From contig JAUNKF010000009.1 in the NCBI GenBank assembly GCA_030532895.1, forward strand, positions 60,375-124,374: a stretch of DNA of 64,000 bases. The letters are read 5' to 3'. The position numbers were made by a program, and so were the translations under genes. The notes beneath the pieces are model-generated. The model was not told the origin of the DNA. It saw only the letters and a list, made by a program, of their open reading frames with translations, and did not search any database. Shown here piece by piece: positions 53,278 through 64,000 of this stretch (within the stretch, counting starts at the first letter, position 1; every line of letters begins with the position of its first letter). The DNA comes from Lautropia sp. (lineage in GTDB: Bacteria > Pseudomonadota > Gammaproteobacteria > Burkholderiales > Burkholderiaceae_E).

Positions 53278-54381
53278 TCAGCAGAATGGTTGCTGACGAA
53301 GTTGTCGGCTGTACTGATGCACCGTTTCAACCAGAACCGATACGTGCTCGGGCGGGGTGAACTGTGAGATCCCATGCCCGAGATTGAACACATGACCACG
53401 CCCCGTATTGGCCGCACCATAACTGTCGAGCGTGCGGATCACCTGCTCACGGACGTTTTCGGGTGAGGTCAGTAGCGCCATCGGGTCGAGATTGCCCTGC
53501 AGCACACAGTCCGGCCCGACCATTTGACGGGCTTTCGCCAGATTCACCGTCCAGTCCACCCCAACGGCCGACGCGCCGATGTTGGCCAGCGCGTCCAGCC
53601 AGGGGGCGCCGCCTTTGGTGAAGACGATGGTGGGGACTGATACGAGTTGTTTGCTGCCATCGGCTGCCCTCTCTTCACGATAGGGCGTGAGCGATGCCAG
53701 AATGCGGCGCATGTAGGTCAGCGAATACACCTGGAACAGGTGATACGGGAGAATGCCGCCCCAGGTATCGAAGATCATGATGGCTTGGGCGCCGGCTTCG
53801 ATCTGGGCATTCAGGTAAGTGCTCACTGACCGGGCGAGCGTTTCCAGCAGCCGGTGCATCAGATCCGGCCGTTGATACATCATCGTGCGGATATTCTGAA
53901 AATCCGTGCCGCCCTTGCCCTCGACCATGTAGCAGGCGAGTGTCCAGGGGCTACCGGAAAAACCGATCAGCGGCACCCGGTCGGCCAGGGCGTGGCGAAT
54001 GGTGCGCACGGCATCCATCACGTAGCCCAGATCGTCCATTGGATCAGGCACGAAAAGCGCCTTCAGATCGTGCTCGTTGCGGATGGTCTTCTCGAAACGC
54101 GGCCCTTCGCCTTTTTGAAAGCTCAGGCCCAGGCCCATCGCATCCGGGATGGTGAGGATGTCAGAAAACAAAATGGCCGCGTCGAGCGGAAAGCGTTCGA
54201 GCGGCTGAAGGGTGACTTCACAAGCAAGCTCCGGGGTCTTGCAGAGCGTCATGAAATCACCGGCCTTGGCGCGGGTGGCGTTGTATTCAGGCAGGTAGCG
54301 ACCTGCCTGTCGCATCAGCCACACTGGCGTATAGTCGGTCAGCTGGCCGCGCAAGGCGCGTAAGAAGGTGTCGTTCTTCAA
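53278..54381 (-). CDS. hemE: Uroporphyrinogen decarboxylase
   Basis: This haem-biosynthesis enzyme (EC 4.1.1.37) converts uroporphyrinogen III to coproporphyrinogen III. It has 367 residues. Family signatures are [15 protein letters not shown] near residue 20 and [17 protein letters not shown] in the middle, with FDTWGG and FNLGHGI later. The gene starts 13 bp after the atpC stop on the same strand, so it is probably read through from the ATP synthase operon. This atpC-hemE adjacency is common in Burkholderiales. Confidence 0.97.
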   Translation of the reverse strand: MKNDTFLRALRGQLTDYTPVWLMRQAGRYLPEYNATRAKAGDFMTLCKTPELACEVTLQPLERFPLDAAILFSDILTIPDAMGLGLSFQKGEGPRFEKTIRNEHDLKALFVPDPMDDLGYVMDAVRTIRHALADRVPLIGFSGSPWTLACYMVEGKGGTDFQNIRTMMYQRPDLMHRLLETLARSVSTYLNAQIEAGAQAIMIFDTWGGILPYHLFQVYSLTYMRRILASLTPYREERAADGSKQLVSVPTIVFTKGGAPWLDALANIGASAVGVDWTVNLAKARQMVGPDCVLQGNLDPMALLTSPENVREQVIRTLDSYGAANTGRGHVFNLGHGISQFTPPEHVSVLVETVHQYSRQLRQQPFC

Positions 54382-54394
54382 TGCGGCGCCGGTA

Positions 54395-54805
54395 TTACCG
54401 GTAACGGTTGATCAGGTTCAGCTGTGCCGTCAGTTGGACGAATTCCTTCTGGGCACGGGCCAGATCCAGCTTGTCCTTCGCGTTGGCAATGGCTTCTTGT
54501 GCCGCGCGACGGGCTTCTGCAGCGCGGGCTTCATCCAGATCGGCGCCACGAATGGCCGTGTCGGCCAGTACCGTGATCACGTCGGGCTGGATTTCCAGGA
54601 TGCCGCCGGCAACGAAGATCAGCTCATCCTTCGCCTGGCCGGGTACCTTGATACGAACGGCACCGGGCTTGATGCGAGTGATCAGCGGGGTATGGTTGGC
54701 GTAGACGCCGAGTTCACCGGACTCCCCGGGCAGGACGACAAATTCGGCCTGGCCGGAAAAGATCGATTCCTCTGCGCTGACCACCTCGACTTGAATCGTG
54801 CTCAT
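54395..54805 (-). CDS. atpC: F1 ATP synthase epsilon subunit
   Basis: This subunit of the F1 rotor stalk is 136 residues long. The N-terminal beta-sandwich begins [18 protein letters not shown] and contains [13 protein letters not shown]. The C-terminal helical hairpin (from [18 protein letters not shown]) can regulate ATP hydrolysis. It is the last structural gene of the atp operon. A strong stem-loop lies between atpD and this gene. Confidence 0.96.
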   Translation of the reverse strand: MSTIQVEVVSAEESIFSGQAEFVVLPGESGELGVYANHTPLITRIKPGAVRIKVPGQAKDELIFVAGGILEIQPDVITVLADTAIRGADLDEARAAEARRAAQEAIANAKDKLDLARAQKEFVQLTAQLNLINRYR

Positions 54806-54830
54806 GACGTTTGGATCTCTTGCGGGTGGA

Positions 54831-54862
54831 TGAAACAGCCTGCCAGCAGACAGGCTGTTTCA
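54831..54862 (-). promoter_or_regulatory. Intercistronic stem-loop between atpD and atpC
   Basis: TGAAACAGCCTG (54831-54842) and CAGGCTGTTTCA (54851-54862) are perfect 12-bp arms around an 8-nt loop. There is no T tract after it on the minus strand, so it more likely stabilises upstream mRNA or tunes atpC expression than terminates. Confidence 0.65.
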
Positions 54863-54877
54863 CAGGGTAGTGACGAC

Positions 54878-56323
<1,446 letters not shown>

Positions 56324-56346
56324 TTATTCGATCGGGGCGTCGCCGG

Positions 56347-57216
56347 TCAGACGGCTGCTGCGCCACCGACGATTTCACTGAGTTCCTGCGTAATGGCTGC
56401 CTGACGTGCCTTGTTGTAGGACAGTTGCAGCTCACCAATCACTTTCTTGGCGTTGTCGGAGGCTGCCTTCATGGCCACCACCCTGGCGCTGTGCTCTGAT
56501 GCGATGTTTTCAGCCAATGCCTGATAAATGAGCGCTTCAAGGTAACGCTTGATCAGCTCTTTCAGCACCGATTGTGAATCCGGCTCGTAGAGGTAATCCC
56601 ACGAGTATTCCGGGTCTGGCGTGCCCAGCTTGTCACTGTGCAGTGGCAACAGCTGCTCGATCACCGGGGTTTGCGTCATCGTGTTGACGAAACGCGTGTA
56701 AGCCAGATAGATCGCATCGATCTCACCTGCCAGGAACGCATCGAGCTGAACCTTGATGATCGGCACCAGCTTGTCGATATGGGGCACATCGCCGATATGC
56801 ACCAACTGCGACACGACCGGCACGCCGATGCGTGACATGAAGCCCAGACCCTTCGAGCCGAGCGCCGTGCCCTTGATGCCGATACCCTGATCCTGGAGTT
56901 CCTTCATCTTCAACGTAACGGCACGGAAGATGTTGGTGTTCAGCCCGCCGCACAAGCCCTTGTCGCTGGTGACGAGGATGATGCCGACATTTTTCACCTC
57001 ATCCCGCTTCACCATGAACGGGTGAACATATTCGGGATTGGCCGTCGACAGATGTGCAGTGATGTTGCGGATCTTGTCCGCATAAGGCCGGGCCTGCTTC
57101 ATCCGGTCTTGTGCCTTGCGCATCTTCGATACCGAGACCATTTCCATGGCCTTGGTGATCTTTTGCGTATTTTTTACGCTCTTGATCTGGTTCCGGATCT
57201 CTTTGCTGCTTGCCAT
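56347..57216 (-). CDS. atpG: F1 ATP synthase gamma subunit
   Basis: This central rotor-shaft subunit has 289 residues. The N-terminal helix [20 protein letters not shown] and the C-terminal helix ending [20 protein letters not shown] form the coiled-coil shaft. The middle domain contains [15 protein letters not shown]. Position and length are standard. Confidence 0.97.
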   Translation of the reverse strand: MASSKEIRNQIKSVKNTQKITKAMEMVSVSKMRKAQDRMKQARPYADKIRNITAHLSTANPEYVHPFMVKRDEVKNVGIILVTSDKGLCGGLNTNIFRAVTLKMKELQDQGIGIKGTALGSKGLGFMSRIGVPVVSQLVHIGDVPHIDKLVPIIKVQLDAFLAGEIDAIYLAYTRFVNTMTQTPVIEQLLPLHSDKLGTPDPEYSWDYLYEPDSQSVLKELIKRYLEALIYQALAENIASEHSARVVAMKAASDNAKKVIGELQLSYNKARQAAITQELSEIVGGAAAV

Positions 57217-57286
57217 AAGGAAGAAACTCGTTGGCGCACCGCCTGGGCGGTGCGCGGTTCAGCGGGAGGCTTCAGGCGACCTGGGG

Positions 57287-58828
57287 TCAGAATGCGCCGT
57301 TCTGTTTGAAGTCTTTGAGGACTTCGTGCATCTTGGCTTCCACATCCTTGTTGTAAGCCTTGTCACGCTCCAACTCGGCCACGAAGTCCGGATACTTGCT
57401 CTGGACGAACTCGTGCATGGCACGATCCACGGCCAGTGCTTTCTCGACGGGCACGTCTTCGTAGTACTTGTTGTCGGCGGCAAACAGCGTCAGCGCCTGC
57501 TGCCACACTTGCAGCGGAGCGTACTGGGACTGCTTCATCAGCTCGGTGACCAGACGGCCGTGATCCAGCTGTTTGCGGGTACTTTCCTCCAGATCGGAGG
57601 CAAACTGCGCAAACGCAGCCAATTCACGATATTGAGCCAGCGCGATACGGGAACCACCGGCCAGTTTCTTGATCAGACCGGTTTGGGCCGCACCACCCAC
57701 ACGAGACACCGAAATGCCGGGGTTGACGGCAGGGCGGATACCGGCGTTGAACAGATCGCTCTCCAGGAAGATCTGACCGTCGGTAATCGAGATCACGTTC
57801 GTTGGCACGAAGGCGGACACGTCACCGGCCTGCGTTTCGATGATCGGCAGCGCGGTGAGCGACCCGGTCTTGCCCTTGACCTCACCCTTGGTGAAGGCTT
57901 CGACGTACTCGGCGTTCACGCGGGCAGCCCGTTCCAGAAGACGGGAGTGCAGGTAGAACACGTCGCCGGGATAGGCTTCACGGCCTGGCGGACGGCGCAG
58001 CAGCAGCGACACCTGACGATAGGCCCAAGCCTGCTTCGTCAGATCGTCATAGATGATCAGCGCATCCTGGCCGCGGTCACGGAAGTATTCACCCATCGTG
58101 CAGCCGGCATAAGGTGCCAGATACTGCATGGCAGCCGACTCCGAAGCCGAAGCGGCCACGATGATCGTGTATTCCATGGCGCCAAACTCTTCCAGCTTGC
58201 GCACCACGTTGGCGATGGTCGAAGCCTTCTGACCGATGGCCACGTAGATACAGATCAGATCCTTGCCCTTCTGGTTGATGATCGTGTCGACGGCCACCGC
58301 GGTTTTACCGGTTTGGCGGTCACCGATGATCAGCTCACGCTGACCACGACCGATGGGCACCATGGCGTCGATCGACTTGATACCCGTTTGCACCGGCTGA
58401 TCCACCGACTGGCGAGCGATGACGCCTGGCGCCACTTTTTCGATCACGTCGGTCAGCTTGGCGTTGACCGGGCCTTTGCCATCGATCGGTTGGCCCAGTG
58501 CGTTCACGACACGCCCGATCAATTCGGGGCCAACGGGCACTTCCAGAATGCGACCGGTAGCCTTGGCGATGTCGCCTTCGGAAATGCTTTCGTACTCACC
58601 GAGAATCACGGCGCCAACCGAGTCACGCTCCAGGTTCAGCGCCAGGCCAAACACGTTGCCAGGAAACTCGATCATCTCGCCTTGCATCACGTTGGACAGA
58701 CCGTGAATGCGGCAGATGCCGTCGGTGACGGAGATGACCGTACCCTGGTTGCGGGAGTCCGCAGAAGCTTCGAGATTCTGGATCTTGCTTTTGAGCAGTT
58801 CGCTGATTTCAGCGGGGTTGAGCTGCAT
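57287..58828 (-). CDS. atpA: F1 ATP synthase alpha subunit
   Basis: This non-catalytic nucleotide-binding subunit has 513 residues. The P-loop is [15 protein letters not shown]. The signature [17 protein letters not shown] contains the arginine that reaches into the catalytic site of beta. The N-terminus [20 protein letters not shown] is typical. It follows atpH by 12 bp. Confidence 0.98.
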   Translation of the reverse strand: MQLNPAEISELLKSKIQNLEASADSRNQGTVISVTDGICRIHGLSNVMQGEMIEFPGNVFGLALNLERDSVGAVILGEYESISEGDIAKATGRILEVPVGPELIGRVVNALGQPIDGKGPVNAKLTDVIEKVAPGVIARQSVDQPVQTGIKSIDAMVPIGRGQRELIIGDRQTGKTAVAVDTIINQKGKDLICIYVAIGQKASTIANVVRKLEEFGAMEYTIIVAASASESAAMQYLAPYAGCTMGEYFRDRGQDALIIYDDLTKQAWAYRQVSLLLRRPPGREAYPGDVFYLHSRLLERAARVNAEYVEAFTKGEVKGKTGSLTALPIIETQAGDVSAFVPTNVISITDGQIFLESDLFNAGIRPAVNPGISVSRVGGAAQTGLIKKLAGGSRIALAQYRELAAFAQFASDLEESTRKQLDHGRLVTELMKQSQYAPLQVWQQALTLFAADNKYYEDVPVEKALAVDRAMHEFVQSKYPDFVAELERDKAYNKDVEAKMHEVLKDFKQNGAF

Positions 58829-58840
58829 GAAGAAAACTCC

Positions 58841-59374
58841 TTATTTCGTCAGGGTCGTGGCCAGCTGCGCCAGCTTGCCACGCACGGATGCGTCAATGAC
58901 CTCGTCACCGATCTGAATCGAGACGCCGCCGATCAATTCGGGGTTTACGGTGGTGCTTGCCTTGATACCCTTGCCGAACTTGGCTTCGAGCGCTTTGACG
59001 ATGTCGGCAACTTGTTTGTCATTCAGCGGAAAGGCCGAATCGATGCGGACTTCAAGGACACCTTCGTGCTTGTTGCGGCTTTCTTCAAACAGGGCGCTGA
59101 TGTCGGGAAGGAAACCCAGCCGACCATTCTCTGCCAGCACCTGGACGAAGTTGCGCTGTTGAGGATCAAGGGGGGCGGCGGCCTCTGAAACGATGGCGGC
59201 AGCACGGGCATGGTCGATTTTCGGATTGTCCAGAAGATCTTGGGCGGCATCAGCCTTCATGACCATCGTCAGACGCGACAGGGCGTCAGACCATTCGGTC
59301 AGGGAGGCGGTTTCTGCCGCGAGCTTGAATGCCGCCTCTGCATAGGGACGGGCGATGGTCAGTGCTTCCGCCAT
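58841..59374 (-). CDS. atpH: F1 ATP synthase delta subunit
   Basis: This peripheral-stalk subunit of 177 residues links F1 to the b subunits. The N-terminal helical bundle starts MAEALTIARPYAEAAFKLA, and the C-terminus contains the family signature PELIGGVSIQIGDEVIDASV. Spacing to atpF and atpA is 12 bp on each side. Confidence 0.96.
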   Translation of the reverse strand: MAEALTIARPYAEAAFKLAAETASLTEWSDALSRLTMVMKADAAQDLLDNPKIDHARAAAIVSEAAAPLDPQQRNFVQVLAENGRLGFLPDISALFEESRNKHEGVLEVRIDSAFPLNDKQVADIVKALEAKFGKGIKASTTVNPELIGGVSIQIGDEVIDASVRGKLAQLATTLTK

Positions 59375-59386
59375 GATGGTTAGGGC

Positions 59387-59860
59387 TTAGCGCAGCTCGT
59401 TTTTCAGGTTGGACAACAGATCGGCATGCTTTTTGGCATCGATCTCGCGTTTGAGGATGCGTTCTGCACCGCTGACAGCCAGCTGAGCAACCTGGTCACG
59501 CAACTGGTCGCGTGCGCGCTCGGCAGCCAAGGTGGCTTCTTCTGCTGCAGACTTCTGGGCGGCAGCGATGATGCGAGCTGCTTCTGCACGGGCCTGCTCG
59601 ATCAGCTCGGCGGCCTGCTTGTCGGCACCGGAACGGACTTCCATGGCGCTGGCACGGGCCTGCTGGAGTTCCTGTTCGACGCGCTGTTCGGCAGCTTTCA
59701 GATCGTTTTTGGCTTGGTCGGCCGCGGCCAGACCGGCGGCGATTTTCTTGCTGCGTTCATCCAGCGCTGCGGTGATCGGCGGCCAAACAAATTTGGCAGT
59801 GAACCACCAGAGGGCTGCGAAGATGAAGCACTGAACGATGATCGTGGCGTTTATGTACAC
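59387..59860 (-). CDS. atpF: Fo ATP synthase b subunit
   Basis: This peripheral-stalk subunit has 157 residues: one N-terminal membrane helix (residues 5-25, with LWWFTAKFVWPPI) and a long Ala/Glu/Lys-rich coiled coil that dimerises and binds delta. The single b gene implies a homodimer, as in other non-photosynthetic proteobacteria. Confidence 0.96.
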   Translation of the reverse strand: MYINATIIVQCFIFAALWWFTAKFVWPPITAALDERSKKIAAGLAAADQAKNDLKAAEQRVEQELQQARASAMEVRSGADKQAAELIEQARAEAARIIAAAQKSAAEEATLAAERARDQLRDQVAQLAVSGAERILKREIDAKKHADLLSNLKNELR

Positions 59861-59958
59861 GCTAGATGCTCCGTATCAAGCTTGATACATGAGGCGACCC
59901 GGTGGTCACCCGATCGGGCAACCACCGTCTGCCTCTCTCTATCTACCGTTCTGACGGA

Positions 59959-60279
<321 letters not shown>

Positions 60280-60328
60280 TCAAGCTTTGGATTGCTTGTT
60301 GCCCTTCACCATTCACACGGCACGTGCC

Positions 60329-61186
60329 TTAGTGAGCGTCGTGCGCCTGACCAAGGTAGATCAAGGTCAGCATCATGAAGATGAAGCCCTGAAGCACGAT
60401 GATCAGGATGTGGAATATGGCCCAAACCAAACCGAGAGAGAAGTGCAGCGCACTGCCCCAGAGGGTAGCGGTTGCACCCAGCAGTGCCAGCAGCATGAAG
60501 ACCATTTCACCGGCAAACATGTTACCGAAGAGTCGCATGCCCAGAGACACGGTTTTGGCGGCGTACTCGACCACCTGCATGAAGAGGTTGGCGATCCAGA
60601 GCAGTGGCTTGAAGATCAGGCCGATGCCGCTGTTGGCACCGGTGCCGAAGGGCGCGGCGATCAGCTCGTGGAAGAAGCCACCTTTCTTCTGCTTCATGCC
60701 ATAGTAGAGCGAGGCGAATAGCACCACGATCGACATCGCCAGCGTGGCGTTGAGGTCAGCCGTGGGCAGGATCCGTTGATAATCGGAAATGCCCACGTAG
60801 GAAATGAGGGCAGGGAACAGGTCGACCGGAATCAGGTCGAGGGTGTTCATGAAGACGATCCAGACGAAGGCGGTGAGTGCCAGCGGTGCGATGTAGCGGA
60901 CATCGCCGTGAACGATGGTGCGGGCCTGTTCGTCAACGAACTCGACGAGGTATTCGATGGCGCCAGTGAAGCGTCCGGGAACACCGGCGCTGACACGGCG
61001 TGCGGCCATCCACATCAGGCTGCAGGCCAGAACGCCCATCAGGATCGACCAGAAGATCGTGTCGTAGTTGATGAGGGAAAAATCGACGATGTTCTGCTGG
61101 GGGTGGCCTGACGAGTTTGCGTGACCGAGGTGGTGAATGATGTATTCGGCCGCATTTGCTGGGCCGTGGGAGCCTTCTGTCGCCAT
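60329..61186 (-). CDS. atpB: Fo ATP synthase a subunit
   Basis: This 285-residue membrane stator contains the proton half-channels. The essential arginine lies in the segment VSLGMRLFGNMFAGEMVF. About five to six spans are visible, with a His/Ser-rich N-terminus typical of betaproteobacteria. It follows atpI by 11 bp. Confidence 0.96.
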   Translation of the reverse strand: MATEGSHGPANAAEYIIHHLGHANSSGHPQQNIVDFSLINYDTIFWSILMGVLACSLMWMAARRVSAGVPGRFTGAIEYLVEFVDEQARTIVHGDVRYIAPLALTAFVWIVFMNTLDLIPVDLFPALISYVGISDYQRILPTADLNATLAMSIVVLFASLYYGMKQKKGGFFHELIAAPFGTGANSGIGLIFKPLLWIANLFMQVVEYAAKTVSLGMRLFGNMFAGEMVFMLLALLGATATLWGSALHFSLGLVWAIFHILIIVLQGFIFMMLTLIYLGQAHDAH

Positions 61187-61197
61187 CTTGGTGTCTG

Positions 61198-61617
61198 CTA
61201 CTGCGATAGTTGGTTATGAGGCTGACGGGACGATGTCGTCTGGTCGGGCGCATCTTCCGTCATGTTGAACCAGCGGTGTCGCTGAAACAGGGCAAGCATC
61301 CAGGGTGCTTGTAATGCTGCCACCATCCCCAGCAACAATGCCTCCCAATACACTGGCGTCAACCATTTGACGATAGCCGTCAGCATCAGCAGTGTCAAGG
61401 CGATCTTGATGAACTCGCCCAGGAAGAACGCGAAGACGAAACTGCGCGCGGCTCTTCCTTGGGTGGCCCACAGACGCCAGGCAAAAAACGCATTGGGAAT
61501 GAAACAGGCAGCCCCGCCCAGCAACGCATCCCGGGCGCCGATGACGCCCCAGAACGGCGTGCCGAGTATGGCTACAGCAACGACCAGGATAATCTGCAAG
61601 GCAAGGGCTTTCAGCAT
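61198..61617 (-). CDS. atpI: ATP synthase subunit I (assembly factor)
   Basis: This 139-residue protein has four membrane spans and helps assemble the c ring. The family segment GGAACFIPNAFFAWRLW is visible, and the C-terminus is a polar tail. The ATG at 61617 is preferred to an in-frame TTG at 61626. It is the first gene of the atp operon; a sigma-70-type promoter lies 190 bp upstream. Confidence 0.9.
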   Translation of the reverse strand: MLKALALQIILVVAVAILGTPFWGVIGARDALLGGAACFIPNAFFAWRLWATQGRAARSFVFAFFLGEFIKIALTLLMLTAIVKWLTPVYWEALLLGMVAALQAPWMLALFQRHRWFNMTEDAPDQTTSSRQPHNQLSQ

Positions 61618-61804
61618 GGTTTTCAACTGGGCGCTGGCATCGGCTCGTTAACGGTCGCCTTTGCCTAGCCTTCGGTTTTCCGTGGAAGCATCTCGTCGAC
61701 GGCCGTTGCCTGCCGTCGGATGGAACTTCACGTTGACACGACTGTAAACCCTCGATGCCGAGCAGGAGGCCAGGCCGTCTCTGCATTCATCAAGGCAACA
61801 CGAA

Positions 61805-61833
61805 GTATAAGGGGCAGCCTCGGGATTGGTCAA
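61805..61833 (-). promoter_or_regulatory. Sigma-70-type promoter of the atp operon
   Basis: On the minus strand TTGACC and TTATAC are separated by exactly 17 bp, an almost ideal -35/-10 pair. It points into atpI and is the only strong promoter I see between parB and atpI. Confidence 0.75.
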
Positions 61834-61890
61834 AACACGAAAACTGATTTTTTCGAGAGAAGAGCGCCGAAGTGTTTGCTCACATCATTG

Positions 61891-61920
61891 TCTCGTAATC
61901 CATGATTATGGATTACGAGA
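61891..61920. promoter_or_regulatory. 30-bp perfect palindrome after parB
   Basis: TCTCGTAATCCAT and ATGGATTACGAGA are perfect 13-bp arms around GATT, 16 bp past the parB stop. There is no T tract in the parB direction. A second AT-rich hairpin, CGAAAA/TTTTCG, follows at 61839-61856. It could be a transcript end, a protein-binding site, or both. Confidence 0.65.
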
Positions 61921-61936
61921 CCTGTGTGAAGGGCTT

Positions 61937-62896
61937 TCAGTGCTCGGCGTTCTCGCTCACGGCCGAGCTGAGCTTCAGTCGCTCCAGCAGCCCTGCAAAA
62001 GCATCGTTGCTGGAGAAATGAATCACCAGTTTGCCCTTGCCGCCCGCTTTGCTGATGATCTCGACCGTGGTGTTGAGGTGGTCGGCAATGCGCTCACGTA
62101 GGCGAGCGACATCACGATCCAAGACCGCATCTGCCTGTCGTTTGGCAGAAATCTTCGCTTGGCCCTGATTCTCTTCCACCTTCTGTGCAACCAGACGTTC
62201 AGTTTCCCGCACCGACAGACGTCGTTGGACGACCAGGTGTGCCATCAGGATCTGTTCGGCCCTGTCGAGAGAGAGCAGGGCGCGGGCATGGCCCATTTCG
62301 ATGTCACCAGCGAGCAGCATCGTCTGCACGGTGTCGGCGAGGTTCAGCAACCTGAGCAAGTTGGAGGTGGCACTACGTGAACGCCCGATCGCCTGAGCGG
62401 CCTGTTCGTGCGTGTAGTTGAACTCGTCGATCAGGCGCTGGATGGCTGCGGCTTCTTCCAGGGGATTGAGGTCTTCGCGCTGGATGTTTTCGATCAGCGC
62501 CAGCGCCAGTGCATTTTCGTCGCTGACCTCCTTGATGATCACGGGCACATTGGCAAGCTGCGCCAAGGCGGCTGCGCGGAAGCGACGCTCTCCGGCGATG
62601 ATCTCGTACCGGCCATGATCGATGGGGCGCACGACCAATGGCTGCAGCAGCCCATGTTCAACGATGGAGTCGGCCAGCTCCTGTAGGGCTGCTTCGTCCA
62701 TCTTGGTGCGCGGCTGGTAACGACCGGCCTGCATCAGGTTCAGCGGCAGCTCCCGGATGCTCTCATCGGCGGCTGCAGTCGTGGGGGCGGTGGTGGTAGT
62801 GGCCGGGGCGGCCGGCGCTTCATCGAGCATCGGCGAGTCGCCGCCCAGCAGGGAATCGAGACCGCGTCCAAGACCGCCTTTGTGTTTCTTGCTCAT
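61937..62896 (-). CDS. parB: Chromosome partitioning protein ParB
   Basis: This CTP-dependent DNA clamp binds parS sites near the origin and is 319 residues long. The ParB/Srx nucleotide-binding motif is GERRFRAAALA, preceded by LADSIVEHGLLQPLVVRP. The helix-turn-helix reads THEQAAQAIGRSRSATSNLL. The C-terminal dimerisation part ends in the helix LLERLKLS. An Ala/Thr/Pro-rich linker follows the first 20 residues. parA is directly upstream, 14 bp away. Confidence 0.96.
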   Translation of the reverse strand: MSKKHKGGLGRGLDSLLGGDSPMLDEAPAAPATTTTAPTTAAADESIRELPLNLMQAGRYQPRTKMDEAALQELADSIVEHGLLQPLVVRPIDHGRYEIIAGERRFRAAALAQLANVPVIIKEVSDENALALALIENIQREDLNPLEEAAAIQRLIDEFNYTHEQAAQAIGRSRSATSNLLRLLNLADTVQTMLLAGDIEMGHARALLSLDRAEQILMAHLVVQRRLSVRETERLVAQKVEENQGQAKISAKRQADAVLDRDVARLRERIADHLNTTVEIISKAGGKGKLVIHFSSNDAFAGLLERLKLSSAVSENAEH

Positions 62897-62910
62897 GCTT
62901 GAGTGTCCTA

Positions 62911-63972
62911 TCAGTGCTGTCCGGTAAGGGTGTCGGCGGCGTCAGTCGCAGCCTCGGTGTGGGTGTTGTCAGTGGTACTGGCCCCATGGTTTGGGCCGGT
63001 GCTCAGGTTGTCCTTGCTTGCGTTGGCTGGCTCAACCGAGGCGTGGGCGGCTGCGCTACCCGGCGTGTCAGCGCCAGGGGTATTGGTTCCGGACGCGTCC
63101 TGCGATGGGGAAGCGTCGTTGGGTGAAGTCGACGTGAGTGTTTGCTTCCCTTCCGCTGCGCCATGCTCGCTTTTGGTGGGCGTCGTCTTTTTCATCGAGG
63201 CCAGGTAAGCGGGGGTTCGCTCGATCAGCTCCGAGGCAAAGTCCAGATAGCCGAGCGCGCCGCGCGAGCCGGGATCAAAGCGCACGCCGGGCAGGCCGTG
63301 TGAAGGAGCTTCAGCCAGACGGATGTTTCGCGGAATCACGGCCTTGAACACTTTTTCCTTGAAGTGCTCTTCAAGTTGTGCCGAAACTTGTTGCGCAAGC
63401 GTGATGCGGCTGTCATACATCACCCGCAAGATACCCATGATCTTGATTTCAGGATTGAAGTTGGCGTGCACTTTCCGGATCGTGCCCACCAGATCGCTCA
63501 ATCCCTCCAGGGCGTAGTACTCGCATTGCATCGGGATGATGACGCCCTGAGCGGCGCACAGGCCGTTGAGTGTCAGCAGCGAGAGGGAAGGGGGCGAGTC
63601 GATCAGGATGTAGTCGTAGTCCGCGGCAACCTTGTCGAGCGCATCGCGTAGTCGGCGCTCACGTCGCTCCAGCTCCACCAGCTCCACTTCGGCACCCGCC
63701 AGTTCGCGGTTGGCTGGCAGCAAGTAGAAACCGCCGGATTCGGACAGCTGCCGGGCTTCGTTCACGGTGGCTTCACCGATCATCACGTGATAGACCGACC
63801 GCTGCAGTCGTCGTTTATCGATACCGCTCCCCATGGTGGCATTGCCCTGGGGGTCGAGATCGACCAGCAGTACGCGCTGGCCGAGTTGGGAGAGTGCGGC
63901 TGCCAGATTGACTGAGGTGGTCGTTTTTCCGACCCCGCCTTTCTGGTTCGCAATGGTCAGGATGAGCGTCAA
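62911..63972 (-). CDS. parA: Chromosome partitioning ATPase ParA with long C-terminal tail
   Basis: This Walker-type ATPase drives origin segregation with ParB. The deviant Walker A motif is KGGVGKTTTSVNLA, Walker A' LLVDLDPQGNAT and Walker B YILIDSPPSLSLLT. Residues 1-258 cover the whole standard protein. The extra 95 residues are Ser/Thr/Ala/Asn-rich with no predicted fold, so the total of 353 is much longer than usual (about 260). Translation starts at TTG (63972), which has GGAG seven bases upstream; no in-frame ATG is nearby. The gene is complete in the window. Confidence 0.92.
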   Translation of the reverse strand: MTLILTIANQKGGVGKTTTSVNLAAALSQLGQRVLLVDLDPQGNATMGSGIDKRRLQRSVYHVMIGEATVNEARQLSESGGFYLLPANRELAGAEVELVELERRERRLRDALDKVAADYDYILIDSPPSLSLLTLNGLCAAQGVIIPMQCEYYALEGLSDLVGTIRKVHANFNPEIKIMGILRVMYDSRITLAQQVSAQLEEHFKEKVFKAVIPRNIRLAEAPSHGLPGVRFDPGSRGALGYLDFASELIERTPAYLASMKKTTPTKSEHGAAEGKQTLTSTSPNDASPSQDASGTNTPGADTPGSAAAHASVEPANASKDNLSTGPNHGASTTDNTHTEAATDAADTLTGQH

Positions 63973-64000
63973 GCGAGTCTCCGTCTATCGGTTGGTTCGG

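Noticed and set aside
57116..59188. Plus-strand open frame of 690 codons opposite atpA and atpH
   Set aside because: Antisense shadow of conserved ATP synthase genes.
61618..63972. parS site near parAB
   Set aside because: No TGTTTCACGTGAAACA-like sequence was seen in this window; the palindrome after parB does not match it.

Overview
The window reads as chromosomal DNA of a GC-rich betaproteobacterium, most likely of the order Burkholderiales. The grounds are the parA-parB-atpIBEFHAGDC-hemE gene order near one end, the betaproteobacterial sequence style of the ATP synthase subunits, and an AmiE, BetA/BetB/BetT and AcoABC gene set typical of that group. No marker in the window fixes the species.

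Layout. 1-3.1 kb: the acetoin dehydrogenase genes acoA (cut by the window edge), acoB and acoC. 3.1-6.7 kb: a membrane protein diverging from an SPFH-domain protein that is paired with a zinc-ribbon membrane protein. 6.8-12.3 kb: an accessory stretch with an MqsA antitoxin behind a frameshifted MqsR toxin, an orphan ribbon-helix-helix regulator with a palindromic operator, an envelope protein, and two diverged paralogous exported proteins of 352 residues each. 12.6-16.8 kb: an aliphatic amidase operon whose structural gene is intact but whose downstream part has collapsed, giving a NorD-like/AmiC chimera and an AmiR that lacks its RNA-binding half. 16.8-22.2 kb: choline uptake and oxidation (betT, betA, betB). 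22.3-24.2 kb: an unusual membrane protein that joins a Pycsar-effector-like membrane module to a DUF3616-like propeller. 24.6-27 kb: a polar amino acid ABC transporter. 27-32.1 kb: a Bcr-type exporter, a FUSC protein, a thioredoxin and a probable pseudo-esterase. 32.3-35.5 kb: bacterioferritin, its ferredoxin and a TonB-dependent receptor. 35.7-41.7 kb: a heptosyltransferase, a DUF4254 protein, a DNA-deoxyinosine glycosylase, a patatin-like protein, tRNA-Arg(CCG) and a cytochrome c. 41.9-46.4 kb: the replication-restart helicases rep and priA. 46.4-48.9 kb: a 2.6-kb gene-free region. 48.9-54.4 kb: yvcK, a GluP-type sugar transporter, glucokinase and hemE. 54.4-61.6 kb: the complete F1Fo ATP synthase operon. 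61.9-64 kb: parB and parA.

The most striking item is the gene-free region between priA and yvcK. It carries a diverged tandem array with a period of about 170 bp. Each unit presents one DnaA-box-like 9-mer (consensus or one mismatch) in the same orientation and in a conserved flank, and a second conserved motif lies about 50 bp further on in the central units. One double-length spacer is accounted for by insertion of a roughly 200-bp structured intergenic element, and a second copy of that element lies between glk and hemE. The array sits close to parAB, so a role in DnaA titration or replication control is plausible but unproven. A family of short palindromic intergenic repeats built on GCGTGTCATGCAC also occurs several times.
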